6,084 nucleotides of DNA from Betaproteobacteria bacterium. GTDB lineage: Bacteria > Pseudomonadota > Gammaproteobacteria > Burkholderiales > Burkholderiaceae_C. The position numbers and the translations under genes were made by a program. A model generated the notes under the pieces. That model was not told the DNA's origin, ran no database searches, and was given only the letters and a program-made list of their open reading frames with translations. Below are positions 1 to 6,084 of the stretch, in pieces. Location of the stretch: assembly GCA_005884255.1 (NCBI GenBank), contig VBDL01000117.1:1-6084 (forward strand). The letters are read 5' to 3'. Within the stretch, counting starts at the first letter, position 1. The number at the start of each line of letters is the position of its first letter.

Positions 1-1241
1 CGGTACTGCTCCAGCGTGATCTCGAGCAGCCGCTGCGCCGATTGCAGCGCCTCCTGCTGCAATGCGGCTTGCTGCTGCAGCTGGTCGGCGAGCACCAGGT
101 TGTCTTCCACCTCCTGCAGCGCGGTGAGCACCGTCTGCCGATAGGTGGCGGTGGCCTGGTCGGCGCTGGCGCGCGCCTGGGCACTTGCGAGGCGCCGCTG
201 GCCGCCATCGAGGATGGCCTGCGCCAGTGCCGGCCCCACCGACCAGAACAGGTTCGGCGCGCTCAGAAGGTTTGCGAGCGACGAGCCGCGATAGCCCGCA
301 CTGGCCGATAGCGTGAGCGACGGGAAGAAGGCCGCATCGGCCACGCCGATCTGCGCGTAGGCAGCAGCCACGCGGCGCTGCGCGGCGGCGATGTCGGGGC
401 GGCGCTGCAACAAGGCGGCCGGCAGCAGCTCGGGCACCACCGGCGGCGCGGGCAAGGCGGCGCTGCGCTCGAGCGACAGCGCCGACGGCGGCTGCCCCAG
501 CAGCACGGCGATGGCGTGCTCGAGCTGCGCGCGCTGCGCGACCGTGTCGGTGAGCGAGGCCTGCGTGCTCTTCAGCAGCGTCTGCGCCTGCAGCACGTCG
601 CTCTGCGCGGCCACGCCGGACTGGTAGCGCGCCTGCGTCAGCTCCAGCGAGCGCTGCTCGGCCTGCACCGTGCGCTCCAGCAGCGCCTGCTGCGCCTCGG
701 CGGCGCGCAGGCTGAAGTAGCTCTGCGCGAGCGTGGCCTGGGCCGACAGGCGCGCCGCGGCGAGGTCATCGGCGCTCGCCTGCAGCGAGGCCTGCGCCGC
801 CGTGGTCGCCTGCGACAGGCGGCCCCACAGGTCGACCTCCCAGCTGGCATTGGCCGACAGCGACACGGTGTTGCGCGGGCCGGTGCTGAAGCTGGTGTCA
901 GACGATGCGTTGCTGGCCCGGCTGGCGGATGCGCCGACCGACAGCGTGGGCCAGAGCGCGCTGCGGCTCGCTTCCAGCTGTGCCCGTGCGCTCGCCACCT
1001 GCGCGACCGCCGCCTTCAGGTTCTCGTTGCCGATCACCAGCTTGACCTGCAGCTCATCGAGCACCGGGTCGTTGAAGAGGCGCCACCACTCGTCGGGCAC
1101 CGCGGCGGTGGGCGTGGCGCGTTGCCACAGGCCGGTCTCCTTGAACTGCGACGGCGCAGTGACGGCCGCCGGTGGCTCGACGCGGGTGACGGCGCAGCCG
1201 GAGAGGAGCGCAGCGAGAAGGACGGTAGAGGCAATCTTCAT
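1..1241 (-). CDS. Outer-membrane efflux lipoprotein, NodT/OprM family (partial, C-terminus off the left edge)
   Basis: This is the outer-membrane channel of an RND tripartite pump: a trimeric, TolC-like periplasmic tunnel and beta-barrel that lets drugs leave the cell. The visible 413 residues start at ATG 1241-1239, and the frame stays open to the left edge. Residues 1-15 are a short lipoprotein signal peptide with lipobox L13-S14-G15-C16. Cys16 would be lipidated, and Ala17 (not Asp) fits outer-membrane sorting. Family hallmarks are WEVDLWGR (134-141), ARYQSGVAAQSDVLQAQ (about 204-220), LLQRRPDIAAAQRRV (277-291) and AQIGVADAAFFPSLTLSAS (296-314). The long Ala/Gln/Leu-rich stretches at about 141-245 and 345-410 fit the alpha-barrel helices of the two family repeats. 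The family is usually about 460-500 residues, so roughly 50-80 are missing off the edge. It starts 6 bases after the mdtC stop with only a weak Shine-Dalgarno, so translation is probably coupled to mdtC. By position it corresponds to opmB of muxABC-opmB; orthology is not proven. Confidence 0.93.
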   Translation of the reverse strand, partial: MKIASTVLLAALLSGCAVTRVEPPAAVTAPSQFKETGLWQRATPTAAVPDEWWRLFNDPVLDELQVKLVIGNENLKAAVAQVASARAQLEASRSALWPTLSVGASASRASNASSDTSFSTGPRNTVSLSANASWEVDLWGRLSQATTAAQASLQASADDLAAARLSAQATLAQSYFSLRAAEAQQALLERTVQAEQRSLELTQARYQSGVAAQSDVLQAQTLLKSTQASLTDTVAQRAQLEHAIAVLLGQPPSALSLERSAALPAPPVVPELLPAALLQRRPDIAAAQRRVAAAYAQIGVADAAFFPSLTLSASAGYRGSSLANLLSAPNLFWSVGPALAQAILDGGQRRLASAQARASADQATATYRQTVLTALQEVEDNLVLADQLQQQAALQQEALQSAQRLLEITLEQY

Positions 1242-1247
1242 GGGTCT

Positions 1248-4232
1248 TCAGGCCAATGCCGGCCGCAAACTCTGTGCGCGCCGCCGCTTCAGCCGCAGCT
1301 TGTCCATCAACACGAACACCACCGGCGTCGTGTACAGCGTCAGCAGCTGGCTCAGCACCAGCCCGCCGACGATGGCGATGCCCAGCGGCTGGCGCAGCTC
1401 GGCGCCGTCGCCGGTGCCGAGCGCCAGCGGCACGGCGCCGAAGATGGCGGCGAAGGTCGTCATCAGGATCGGCCGTACGCGCAGCAGCGCCGCGCGGTAG
1501 ATCGCCGGCCCCGGCGCGGCACCGGTGGCGCGCTGATGCGAGATCGCGAAGTCGATCATCATGATCGCGTTCTTCTTGACGATGCCGATCAAGAGGATCA
1601 CGCCGATCAGCGCAATGATCGAGAACTCGGTGTTGAACATCATCAGCGCCAGCAGCGCACCCACGCCGGCCGACGGCAGCGTGGACAGGATCGTCACCGG
1701 GTGCACCAGACTCTCGTAGAGCATGCCCAGCACCAGGTAGATGGCGACGATGGCCGCGGCGATCAGCAGCGGCTGCGACGACAGCGACACGCCGAGCGGC
1801 AGGTTGAAGCTGATCGTCGACGCCGGCGTGCCGCTCTGGTGGTTCACCGCCAGCGGCGTGTTGGTCGTCTCCACCCGTGCGAAGGCGGACAGCGGCACCT
1901 GCGCGCCAGCCTTGCTGGTGACGTACAGGCGCTGCAGCGTCTCGGGCCCCTGCAGGTATTCGGGTGCCAGCTCCATCACCACGCGGTACTGGTTCAGCGG
2001 GTTGTAGATCACGCCGACCTGGCGCTGGCCGAACGCGTCGTTCAACGTGGTGTCGACGGTGCTCATCGTCACGCCCAGGCGTGCGGCGGCGTCGCGGTCG
2101 ATGACCAGCGAGGTCTGCTGGCCCTTGTCCTGTTGATCGGTGTTGACGTCGGCCAGTTCCGGCATCTGTGACAGCGCATTGCGCACACGCGGCTCCCAGG
2201 TGCGCAGATCGTCCAGCGAATCGGCCTGCAGGGTGTACTGGTACTGCGCATTGGCCTGGTGGCCGCCGATGCGGATGTCCTGCACCGGCACGAGGAAGAG
2301 ATTGGCGCCCGGCTCGTGCGCGAGCTTGTCGCGCAGCCGCGCCACCACCTGGTCGGCCGACACCTTGCGTTCGGCGAGCGGCTTCAGCGTGACGAAGAAG
2401 TTCGCCGAGTTGCGCTGGCCGCCGCCGGTGAAGCCGTTGACGTTGGCCACTGCCGGGTCGGAGCGCACGATGCTCATGAAGCGGTCCAGCCGCTGGCGCA
2501 TGATCTGGAACGAGCTGCCTTGGTCGGCCTGCACGCCGCCGAACATTTGGCCGGTGTCCTGCTGTGGGAAGAAGGTCTTCGGGATCGTCGTGTAGAGGTA
2601 GACGTTCAGCGCCATCACCGTGAGCAGCGCCAGCAGCGCCACCGGCTGGTGACGTAGCACCCAGACCAGCGAGCGGCGGTAGCCGCGCAGCAGCGCGAGG
2701 TGAAAGCGCGCTGCGATGCGTGCCACACGGCCGCGCTCGCGGCGCACGGTGGGGCGGGCTTTCAGCAAGGTGGCGGCCATCATCGGCGTGGCCGTGAGCG
2801 ACACCAGCATCGACAGGAGGATCGCCGCGGACAGCACCACCGCGAACTCGCGGAACAGCCGCCCGACGACGCCGCCCATCAGCAGGATCGGAATGAACAC
2901 CGCCACCAGCGACAGGCTGATCGACACCACCGTGAAGCCGATCTCGCGCGCGCCCTTCAGCGCCGCGTCGCGCGGCGCCATGCCGTGCTCGATGTGGCGG
3001 CTGATGTTCTCGGCGACGACGATCGCGTCGTCGACGACGAAGCCGGTGGCCACGGTGAGCGCCATCGCCGACAGGTTGTCGAGGCTGTAGCCGGCGAGGT
3101 ACATCACGCCGAAGGTGCCGGCCAGCGACACCGGCACCGCCACCGCGGGCAGCAGCGTCGCGCGCCAGCTGCGCAGGAACAGCAGCACGACGAGGATCAC
3201 GAGGCCCACCGCGATGGCCAGCGCGCGCTCGACCTCGCGCAGCGAGGCGCGGATCGTCGGCGTGCGGTCGCTGATCACATCGAGGTCGATGGCCTGCGGG
3301 ATCGATGCGCGCAGCCGCGGCAGGATCTCGCGCACGCGGCCCACGGTCTCGATCACGTTGGCGCCCGGCTCCTTCAGGATGAACAGCAGGATGGCCGGCT
3401 TGCCGTTGGCCACGCCGTAGTTGCGCGTGTCCTGCACCGAGTCGACGACGTCGGCCACGTCGCGCAGGCGCACCGCGGCGCCATTGCGGTAGCTCAGCAG
3501 CACCGGCGCGTAGTCGGCCGCGGTGCGCGCCTGGTCGTTGGCGCCCACCTGCCAGTAGCGCGCGCCCTGCTCGACCGCGCCCTTGGGCCGGTTCGCATTG
3601 GTCGCGGTGATGGCCATGCGCACGTTGTCCAGCGCGATGCCGTTGGCTGCGAGCTTGTCGGGGTTCAGCTCCACGCGCACTGCCGGCAGTGCGCCGCCGC
3701 CGACGTTCACCTGCCCCACGCCATCCACCTGCGACAGCCGCTGCGCGAGCACAGTGGACGCCGCGTCGTACATCTGGCCGCGCGTCAGCGTGTCCGACGT
3801 GAGCGACAGGATCATGATCGGCGCATCGGCCGGGTTCACCTTGCGATAGGTCGGGTTGCTCGGCATGCCGCTGGGCAGCAGCGTGCGCGCGGCGTTGATC
3901 GCGGCCTGCACGTCGCGCGCCGCGCCATTGATGTCGCGGCTCAGGTCGAACTGCAGCGTGACGCGCGTGGAGCCCAGCGACGAGCTCGACGTGATCTCGT
4001 TGACGCCGGCGATGCTGCCCAGCGCGCGCTCCAGCGGCGTCGCCACCGTCGCGGCCATCGTCTCCGGGCTGGCGCCGGGCAGGTTGGCGCTGACCGAGAT
4101 GGTCGGAAAATCCACTTGCGGCAGCGGCGCGATCGGCAGCAGCTGGAAGCCGAGCACGCCGGCCAGCGCTATGCCCAAGGTGATCAGTGTGGTGGCGACC
4201 GGACGCGCAATGAACGGCGCGGAGATGTTCAT
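1248..4232 (-). CDS. mdtC: MdtC/MuxC-like RND multidrug efflux pump subunit, complete frame with an apparent internal deletion
   Basis: Inner-membrane drug/proton antiporter subunit of the HAE1 RND family; in E. coli MdtC works with MdtB in a heteromultimer. It has 994 residues, against about 1025 for E. coli MdtC. The N-terminus (MNISAPFIARPVATTLITLG) is the family start. Order: TM1 (about 12-32), porter PN1/PN2 (about 35-335), TM2-TM6 (about 337-485), TM7 (about 530-548), PC1/PC2 (about 550-818), TM8-TM12 (about 820-976), short basic tail. TM4 carries the proton-relay pair D401-D402 in GFVVDDAIVVAENI, and TM10 carries K886-K887 in LLIGIVKKNAIMMIDFA. The residues for proton coupling are therefore present. 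SLGSTR (85-90), PAAIDL-like PQAIDL (312-317) and ELRQPLG (945-951) also match. The oddity is FNLPLGVSLSSQPLLIAAA (809-827): PC2 runs straight into TM8, with about 35 residues absent that MdtB in this window and E. coli MdtC both have. No stop or frameshift is seen, so I call it a CDS, but function is doubtful. Start: ATG overlaps the mdtB stop (ATGA) and has a good ribosome site. Confidence 0.95.
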   Translation of the reverse strand: MNISAPFIARPVATTLITLGIALAGVLGFQLLPIAPLPQVDFPTISVSANLPGASPETMAATVATPLERALGSIAGVNEITSSSSLGSTRVTLQFDLSRDINGAARDVQAAINAARTLLPSGMPSNPTYRKVNPADAPIMILSLTSDTLTRGQMYDAASTVLAQRLSQVDGVGQVNVGGGALPAVRVELNPDKLAANGIALDNVRMAITATNANRPKGAVEQGARYWQVGANDQARTAADYAPVLLSYRNGAAVRLRDVADVVDSVQDTRNYGVANGKPAILLFILKEPGANVIETVGRVREILPRLRASIPQAIDLDVISDRTPTIRASLREVERALAIAVGLVILVVLLFLRSWRATLLPAVAVPVSLAGTFGVMYLAGYSLDNLSAMALTVATGFVVDDAIVVAENISRHIEHGMAPRDAALKGAREIGFTVVSISLSLVAVFIPILLMGGVVGRLFREFAVVLSAAILLSMLVSLTATPMMAATLLKARPTVRRERGRVARIAARFHLALLRGYRRSLVWVLRHQPVALLALLTVMALNVYLYTTIPKTFFPQQDTGQMFGGVQADQGSSFQIMRQRLDRFMSIVRSDPAVANVNGFTGGGQRNSANFFVTLKPLAERKVSADQVVARLRDKLAHEPGANLFLVPVQDIRIGGHQANAQYQYTLQADSLDDLRTWEPRVRNALSQMPELADVNTDQQDKGQQTSLVIDRDAAARLGVTMSTVDTTLNDAFGQRQVGVIYNPLNQYRVVMELAPEYLQGPETLQRLYVTSKAGAQVPLSAFARVETTNTPLAVNHQSGTPASTISFNLPLGVSLSSQPLLIAAAIVAIYLVLGMLYESLVHPVTILSTLPSAGVGALLALMMFNTEFSIIALIGVILLIGIVKKNAIMMIDFAISHQRATGAAPGPAIYRAALLRVRPILMTTFAAIFGAVPLALGTGDGAELRQPLGIAIVGGLVLSQLLTLYTTPVVFVLMDKLRLKRRRAQSLRPALA
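1545..1591 (-). repeat. 47-base direct repeat, copy in mdtC (TM10 coding)
   Basis: These 47 bases are identical to 4520-4566. They encode the TM10 motif LLIGIVKKNAIMMIDFA (residues 881-896, less the first base). The two genes stay in register at an offset of 2975 bases through several nearby conserved blocks, such as 1334-1352 against 4309-4327 and 1666-1682 against 4641-4657. This is paralogy of mdtB and mdtC, not a mobile repeat. Confidence 0.85.
1776..1787 (-). other. Apparent in-frame deletion junction in mdtC (about 105 bases absent)
   Basis: The minus strand here encodes Ser-Leu-Ser-Ser (residues 816-819) as TCGCTGTCGTCG. Upstream ISFNLPLGVSL aligns with MdtB ISFNLAPGASL (383-393 from Met 6040). 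Downstream LLIAAAIVAIYLVLG aligns with MdtB LLILAAVVTMYIVLG. Between ASL and the shared Ile/Leu-Val-Leu-Gly motif MdtB has 50 residues and MdtC 15, so 35 codons are absent. The repeated TCG triplets around the junction would suit slippage or recombination between short repeats, but the intact parent sequence is not visible. The exact breakpoint is uncertain by a few codons. Confidence 0.8.
4229..4232 (-). other. ATGA stop/start overlap between mdtB and mdtC
   Basis: On the minus strand ATG (4232-4230) of mdtC and TGA (4231-4229) of mdtB share two bases in the tetranucleotide ATGA. This is a classic arrangement for terminating ribosomes to restart on the next gene, and it shows the two genes are on one transcript. 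Confidence 0.9.
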
Positions 4233-6084
4233 GCCGCCGCCTCTTCACCCCGCCGCCGCCAGCGCTGTGCCAGGCGCGCGAAGCCGAGGTAGATCACCGG
4301 CGTGGTGAACAGCGTCAGCAGCTGGCTGACGATCAGGCCGCCGACCATCGTCACGCCCAGCGGGTGGCGCAACTCGTGGCCCACGCCGGTGCCCAGCATC
4401 AGCGGCAGCGCGCCGAGCAGCGCGGCCATCGTCGTCATCAGGATGGGGCGGAAGCGCAGCAGGCTGGCCTGATGTATGGCCGCGCGCGGCTCGAGCCCCT
4501 GCTCGCGCTCGGCATCCAGCGCGAAGTCGATCATCATGATCGCGTTCTTCTTGACGATGCCGATCAGCAGCACGATGCCGATGATGCCGACGATGCCGAG
4601 GTCCAGCCGCGCGGCGAGCAGCGCGAGCAAGGCGCCGAGACCGGCCGACGGCAGCGTCGAGAGGATCGTCACCGGGTGGATGTAGCTCTCGTAGAGCACG
4701 CCCAGCACGATGTACATCGTGACCACCGCGGCGAGGATCAGCAGCAAGGTGTTGGTGAGCGATGCGCGAAAGGCTTCGGCCGCGCCCTGGAAGCTGGTCT
4801 CGATGCTGGCGGGCAGATCGAGCTGCGCTTCCTCGGCCTTGATCGCATCGACCGCCGCACCGAGCGACGCGCCGGGCGCCAGGTTGAACGAGATCGTCGC
4901 CGCAGGGAACTGCGCCACGTGGTTCAGCGCCAGCGCTGCCGGCCGCTCGACGATGCGCGCCACCGACGACAGTGGAACCTGCGTGGTGCTGCTGGTGCCC
5001 GCCGCATTGACGATGGTGCCCGGCACGTACAGCCCTTCGAGCGCGCGCGGCCCCGTCTTGAACCTCGGCGCCGCCTCGAGCACCACGCGGTATTGGCTGG
5101 CCTGCGTGTAGATGGTGGAGATGAGCCGCTGGCCGAAGGCGTTGTACAGCGCGGTGTCGATGGCCGACACCGTGACGCCGAGCCGGCCAGCGGCTTCGCG
5201 GTCGATCTGCACATAGGCCTGCAGGCCCTGATCCTGCAGGTCGGTGGCCACGTCCACCAGTTGCGGCAACGCCTTCAGGCGCTCCAGCAGCTTGGCGGTG
5301 GAGCTCGCGAGCTCGGCAGTGTCCGGCGAGCTGAGCAGGAACTGGTACTGCGTTTTCGACACGCGGTCTTCGATCGTCAGGTCCTGCACCGGCTGCATGT
5401 AGGCGCTGATGCCGGGCACCCGCGCGGTGCTGTCGGCCAGGCGCCGGATCACATCGCTGGCCGATTCGCGCTGGCCGAAGGGCTTGAGCACGATCTGCAT
5501 GCGCCCGGTGTTCAGCGTCGGATTCGCGCCGTCGACGCCGATGAAGGACGTGAGGTGGTCGACCGCCGGGTCCTTGAGGATCGCATCGGCCAGCGCCTGC
5601 TGGCGCTCGCTCATCGCGTCGTACGAGGTGGTTTGCGTCGCCTCGAAGCCCTTGGGGACGGCGACATAGAGCAGCCCGGTGAGCACCACCGTGAGCGCGA
5701 AGACGAGCAGCGTCGCGCGCGGCCGGTCGAGCACCCAGTCGAGCATGCGGCCGTACTGCTGGATCGTGCGCTCGAAGGCGGCGCCGAACCAGGCGCCGAG
5801 GCGCGAGTGCTTGCGCTCGCGCTCAGGCTTCAGGAGCCGCGCGCTCATCATCGGCGTCAGCGTGAGCGACACGAAGGCCGAGATCAGGATGGACACCGCC
5901 AGCGTGATCGCGAACTCGTGAAAGAGCCGCCCGACGACGTCGCCCATGAAGAGCAGCGGGATCAGCACGGCAATCAGGGACACGGTCAGCGAGATGATCG
6001 TGAAGCCGATCTGCTTGGCGCCCTTGAAGGCCGCCTGCATCGGCGATTCGCCTTCTTCGACGAAGCGGGCGATGTTCTCGATCA
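4229..6084 (-). CDS. mdtB: MdtB/MuxB-like RND multidrug efflux pump subunit (partial, N-terminus off the right edge; apparent internal deletion)
   Basis: Partner RND subunit of the MdtC-like pump. The window shows the last 617 residues of about 1040; roughly 410 N-terminal residues lie to the right. The first visible residues (IENIARFVEEGESP) directly follow where the TM4 Asp-Asp motif should be, so those aspartates cannot be checked. Residues below are counted from the internal Met at 6040. TM5 11-33 (IGFTIISLTVSLIAVLIPLL), TM6 about 43-67, TM7 about 108-128, porter PC1/PC2 about 130-430, TM8 about 431-451, TM9 about 457-479, TM10 about 481-508 with K497-K498 in GIVKKNAIMMIDFA, TM11 about 529-549, TM12 about 560-587. 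QFPAATISFNL, YNAFGQRLISTIYTQ and LTSFIGVDGANPTLN separate it from MdtC and place it with MdtB. The oddity is PKGFEATQTTSYDAM (129-143): MdtC here reads PKTF, then FPQQDTGQMFGGV, then QADQGSSFQIM. MdtB thus lacks about 13 residues at the start of PC1. The PC2 end that MdtC lacks is complete here. The stop TGA overlaps the mdtC start. Confidence 0.95.
   Translation of the reverse strand, partial: IENIARFVEEGESPMQAAFKGAKQIGFTIISLTVSLIAVLIPLLFMGDVVGRLFHEFAITLAVSILISAFVSLTLTPMMSARLLKPERERKHSRLGAWFGAAFERTIQQYGRMLDWVLDRPRATLLVFALTVVLTGLLYVAVPKGFEATQTTSYDAMSERQQALADAILKDPAVDHLTSFIGVDGANPTLNTGRMQIVLKPFGQRESASDVIRRLADSTARVPGISAYMQPVQDLTIEDRVSKTQYQFLLSSPDTAELASSTAKLLERLKALPQLVDVATDLQDQGLQAYVQIDREAAGRLGVTVSAIDTALYNAFGQRLISTIYTQASQYRVVLEAAPRFKTGPRALEGLYVPGTIVNAAGTSSTTQVPLSSVARIVERPAALALNHVAQFPAATISFNLAPGASLGAAVDAIKAEEAQLDLPASIETSFQGAAEAFRASLTNTLLLILAAVVTMYIVLGVLYESYIHPVTILSTLPSAGLGALLALLAARLDLGIVGIIGIVLLIGIVKKNAIMMIDFALDAEREQGLEPRAAIHQASLLRFRPILMTTMAALLGALPLMLGTGVGHELRHPLGVTMVGGLIVSQLLTLFTTPVIYLGFARLAQRWRRRGEEAAA
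4240..4246 (-). promoter_or_regulatory. Ribosome binding site of mdtC, inside the mdtB 3' end
   Basis: The minus strand reads GAAGAGG, a strong Shine-Dalgarno match, 7 bases before ATG 4232-4230. The same bases encode part of the Gly-Glu-Glu near the C-terminus of MdtB. With the ATGA overlap this fixes the mdtC start and suggests coupled translation, which would help keep the two pump subunits in fixed proportion (inference). Confidence 0.75.
4520..4566 (-). repeat. 47-base direct repeat, copy in mdtB (TM10 coding)
   Basis: Identical to 1545-1591 in mdtC. Perfect identity including silent third positions may reflect strong protein conservation under GC-rich codon use, or a past gene-conversion event between the neighbouring paralogues. 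The sequence alone does not decide between these. Confidence 0.85.
5642..5647 (-). other. Apparent in-frame deletion junction in mdtB (about 39 bases absent)
   Basis: The minus strand encodes Phe-Glu (TTC GAG) joining PKGF to EATQTTSYDAM. In MdtC of this window the equivalent PKTF is followed by FPQQDTGQMFGGV before the matching QADQGSSFQIM. E. coli MdtB as I recall it also has an FPVQDNG-type stretch here. EATQTTSY aligns residue by residue with QADQGSSF, so the gap is 13 codons. The segment lost would be the first strand of PC1, just after TM7. Confidence 0.78.

Noticed and set aside
1242..1247. Promoter or terminator between mdtC and the outer-membrane gene
   Set aside because: The gap is only 6 bases and shows no hairpin or promoter elements. 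The spacing fits one transcript.
516..2171. Long plus-strand open frame of 551 codons
   Set aside because: It lies antisense across the outer-membrane gene and the mdtC 3' end. Its product is Arg/Gln/His/Ala-rich with no domain, as expected for a shadow frame in GC-rich DNA. The minus-strand genes match known families throughout.
1248..4232. Calling mdtC a pseudogene
   Set aside because: The frame is open with intact start, ribosome site, stop and proton-relay residues. The missing segment raises doubt about function but does not disrupt translation.
1054..4248. Minus-strand open frame of 1064 codons overlapping mdtC in another frame
   Set aside because: It is longer than mdtC but low in complexity (Arg/Ala/Gly/His), without the family motifs. 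The frame at 1248-4232 gives a clear RND protein.
2700..4292. Long plus-strand open frame of 530 codons
   Set aside because: It is antisense to mdtC, very rich in His, Arg, Asp and Gln, with no recognisable fold or membrane segments, and is a by-product of the codon bias of mdtC.
5998..6040. ATG at 6040 as the start of mdtB
   Set aside because: The 14 in-frame codons before it (IENIARFVEEGESP) match the family just after TM4, and the protein would lack TM1-TM4. It is an internal Met of a gene cut by the window edge.
1..6084. Mobile element, CRISPR array, RNA gene or novel defence system
   Set aside because: No transposase, terminal inverted repeats, regularly spaced repeats or tRNA/rRNA-like sequence was seen. 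Nearly every base is accounted for by the three efflux genes.

Overview
The window holds three genes, all on the minus strand and packed end to end. It is most of an RND-type multidrug efflux operon of the MdtABC / MuxABC-OpmB kind. Read in transcription order (right to left): the C-terminal 617 residues of an MdtB-like inner-membrane pump subunit (start beyond the right edge), a complete 994-residue MdtC-like pump subunit, and the first 413 residues of a NodT/OprM-type outer-membrane efflux lipoprotein (end beyond the left edge). A membrane-fusion gene (mdtA/muxA-like) would be expected just beyond the right edge, but that is inference.

The DNA is strongly GC-rich, with G or C at most third codon positions. 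The gene order (MdtB, MdtC, then a lipoprotein outer-membrane factor) matches the Pseudomonas muxABC-opmB layout rather than the enterobacterial mdtABCD-baeSR layout. With the protein sequences this suggests a GC-rich Betaproteobacterium, probably Burkholderiales; the taxonomic guess is moderate to weak. Coding density is almost total: mdtB and mdtC overlap by 4 bases (ATGA), and mdtC and the outer-membrane gene are 6 bases apart. I see no promoter, terminator, RNA gene, mobile element or CRISPR, and no gene-free stretch longer than a few bases.

Together the products would form a tripartite pump: MdtB and MdtC as a proton-driven heteromultimer in the inner membrane, an unseen periplasmic adaptor, and the lipoprotein channel in the outer membrane.

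The notable point is that both pump subunits appear to carry a clean in-frame deletion, each visible by comparison with its neighbour. MdtC lacks about 35 residues at the end of its PC2 porter subdomain, just before TM8 (junction near 1776-1787). MdtB lacks about 13 residues at the start of PC1, just after TM7 (junction near 5642-5647), including the conserved FP-x-QD-x-G stretch. Each gene is intact where the other is shortened. They may be real lesions, functional remodelling, or sequence/assembly errors. I see no wholly new system here.
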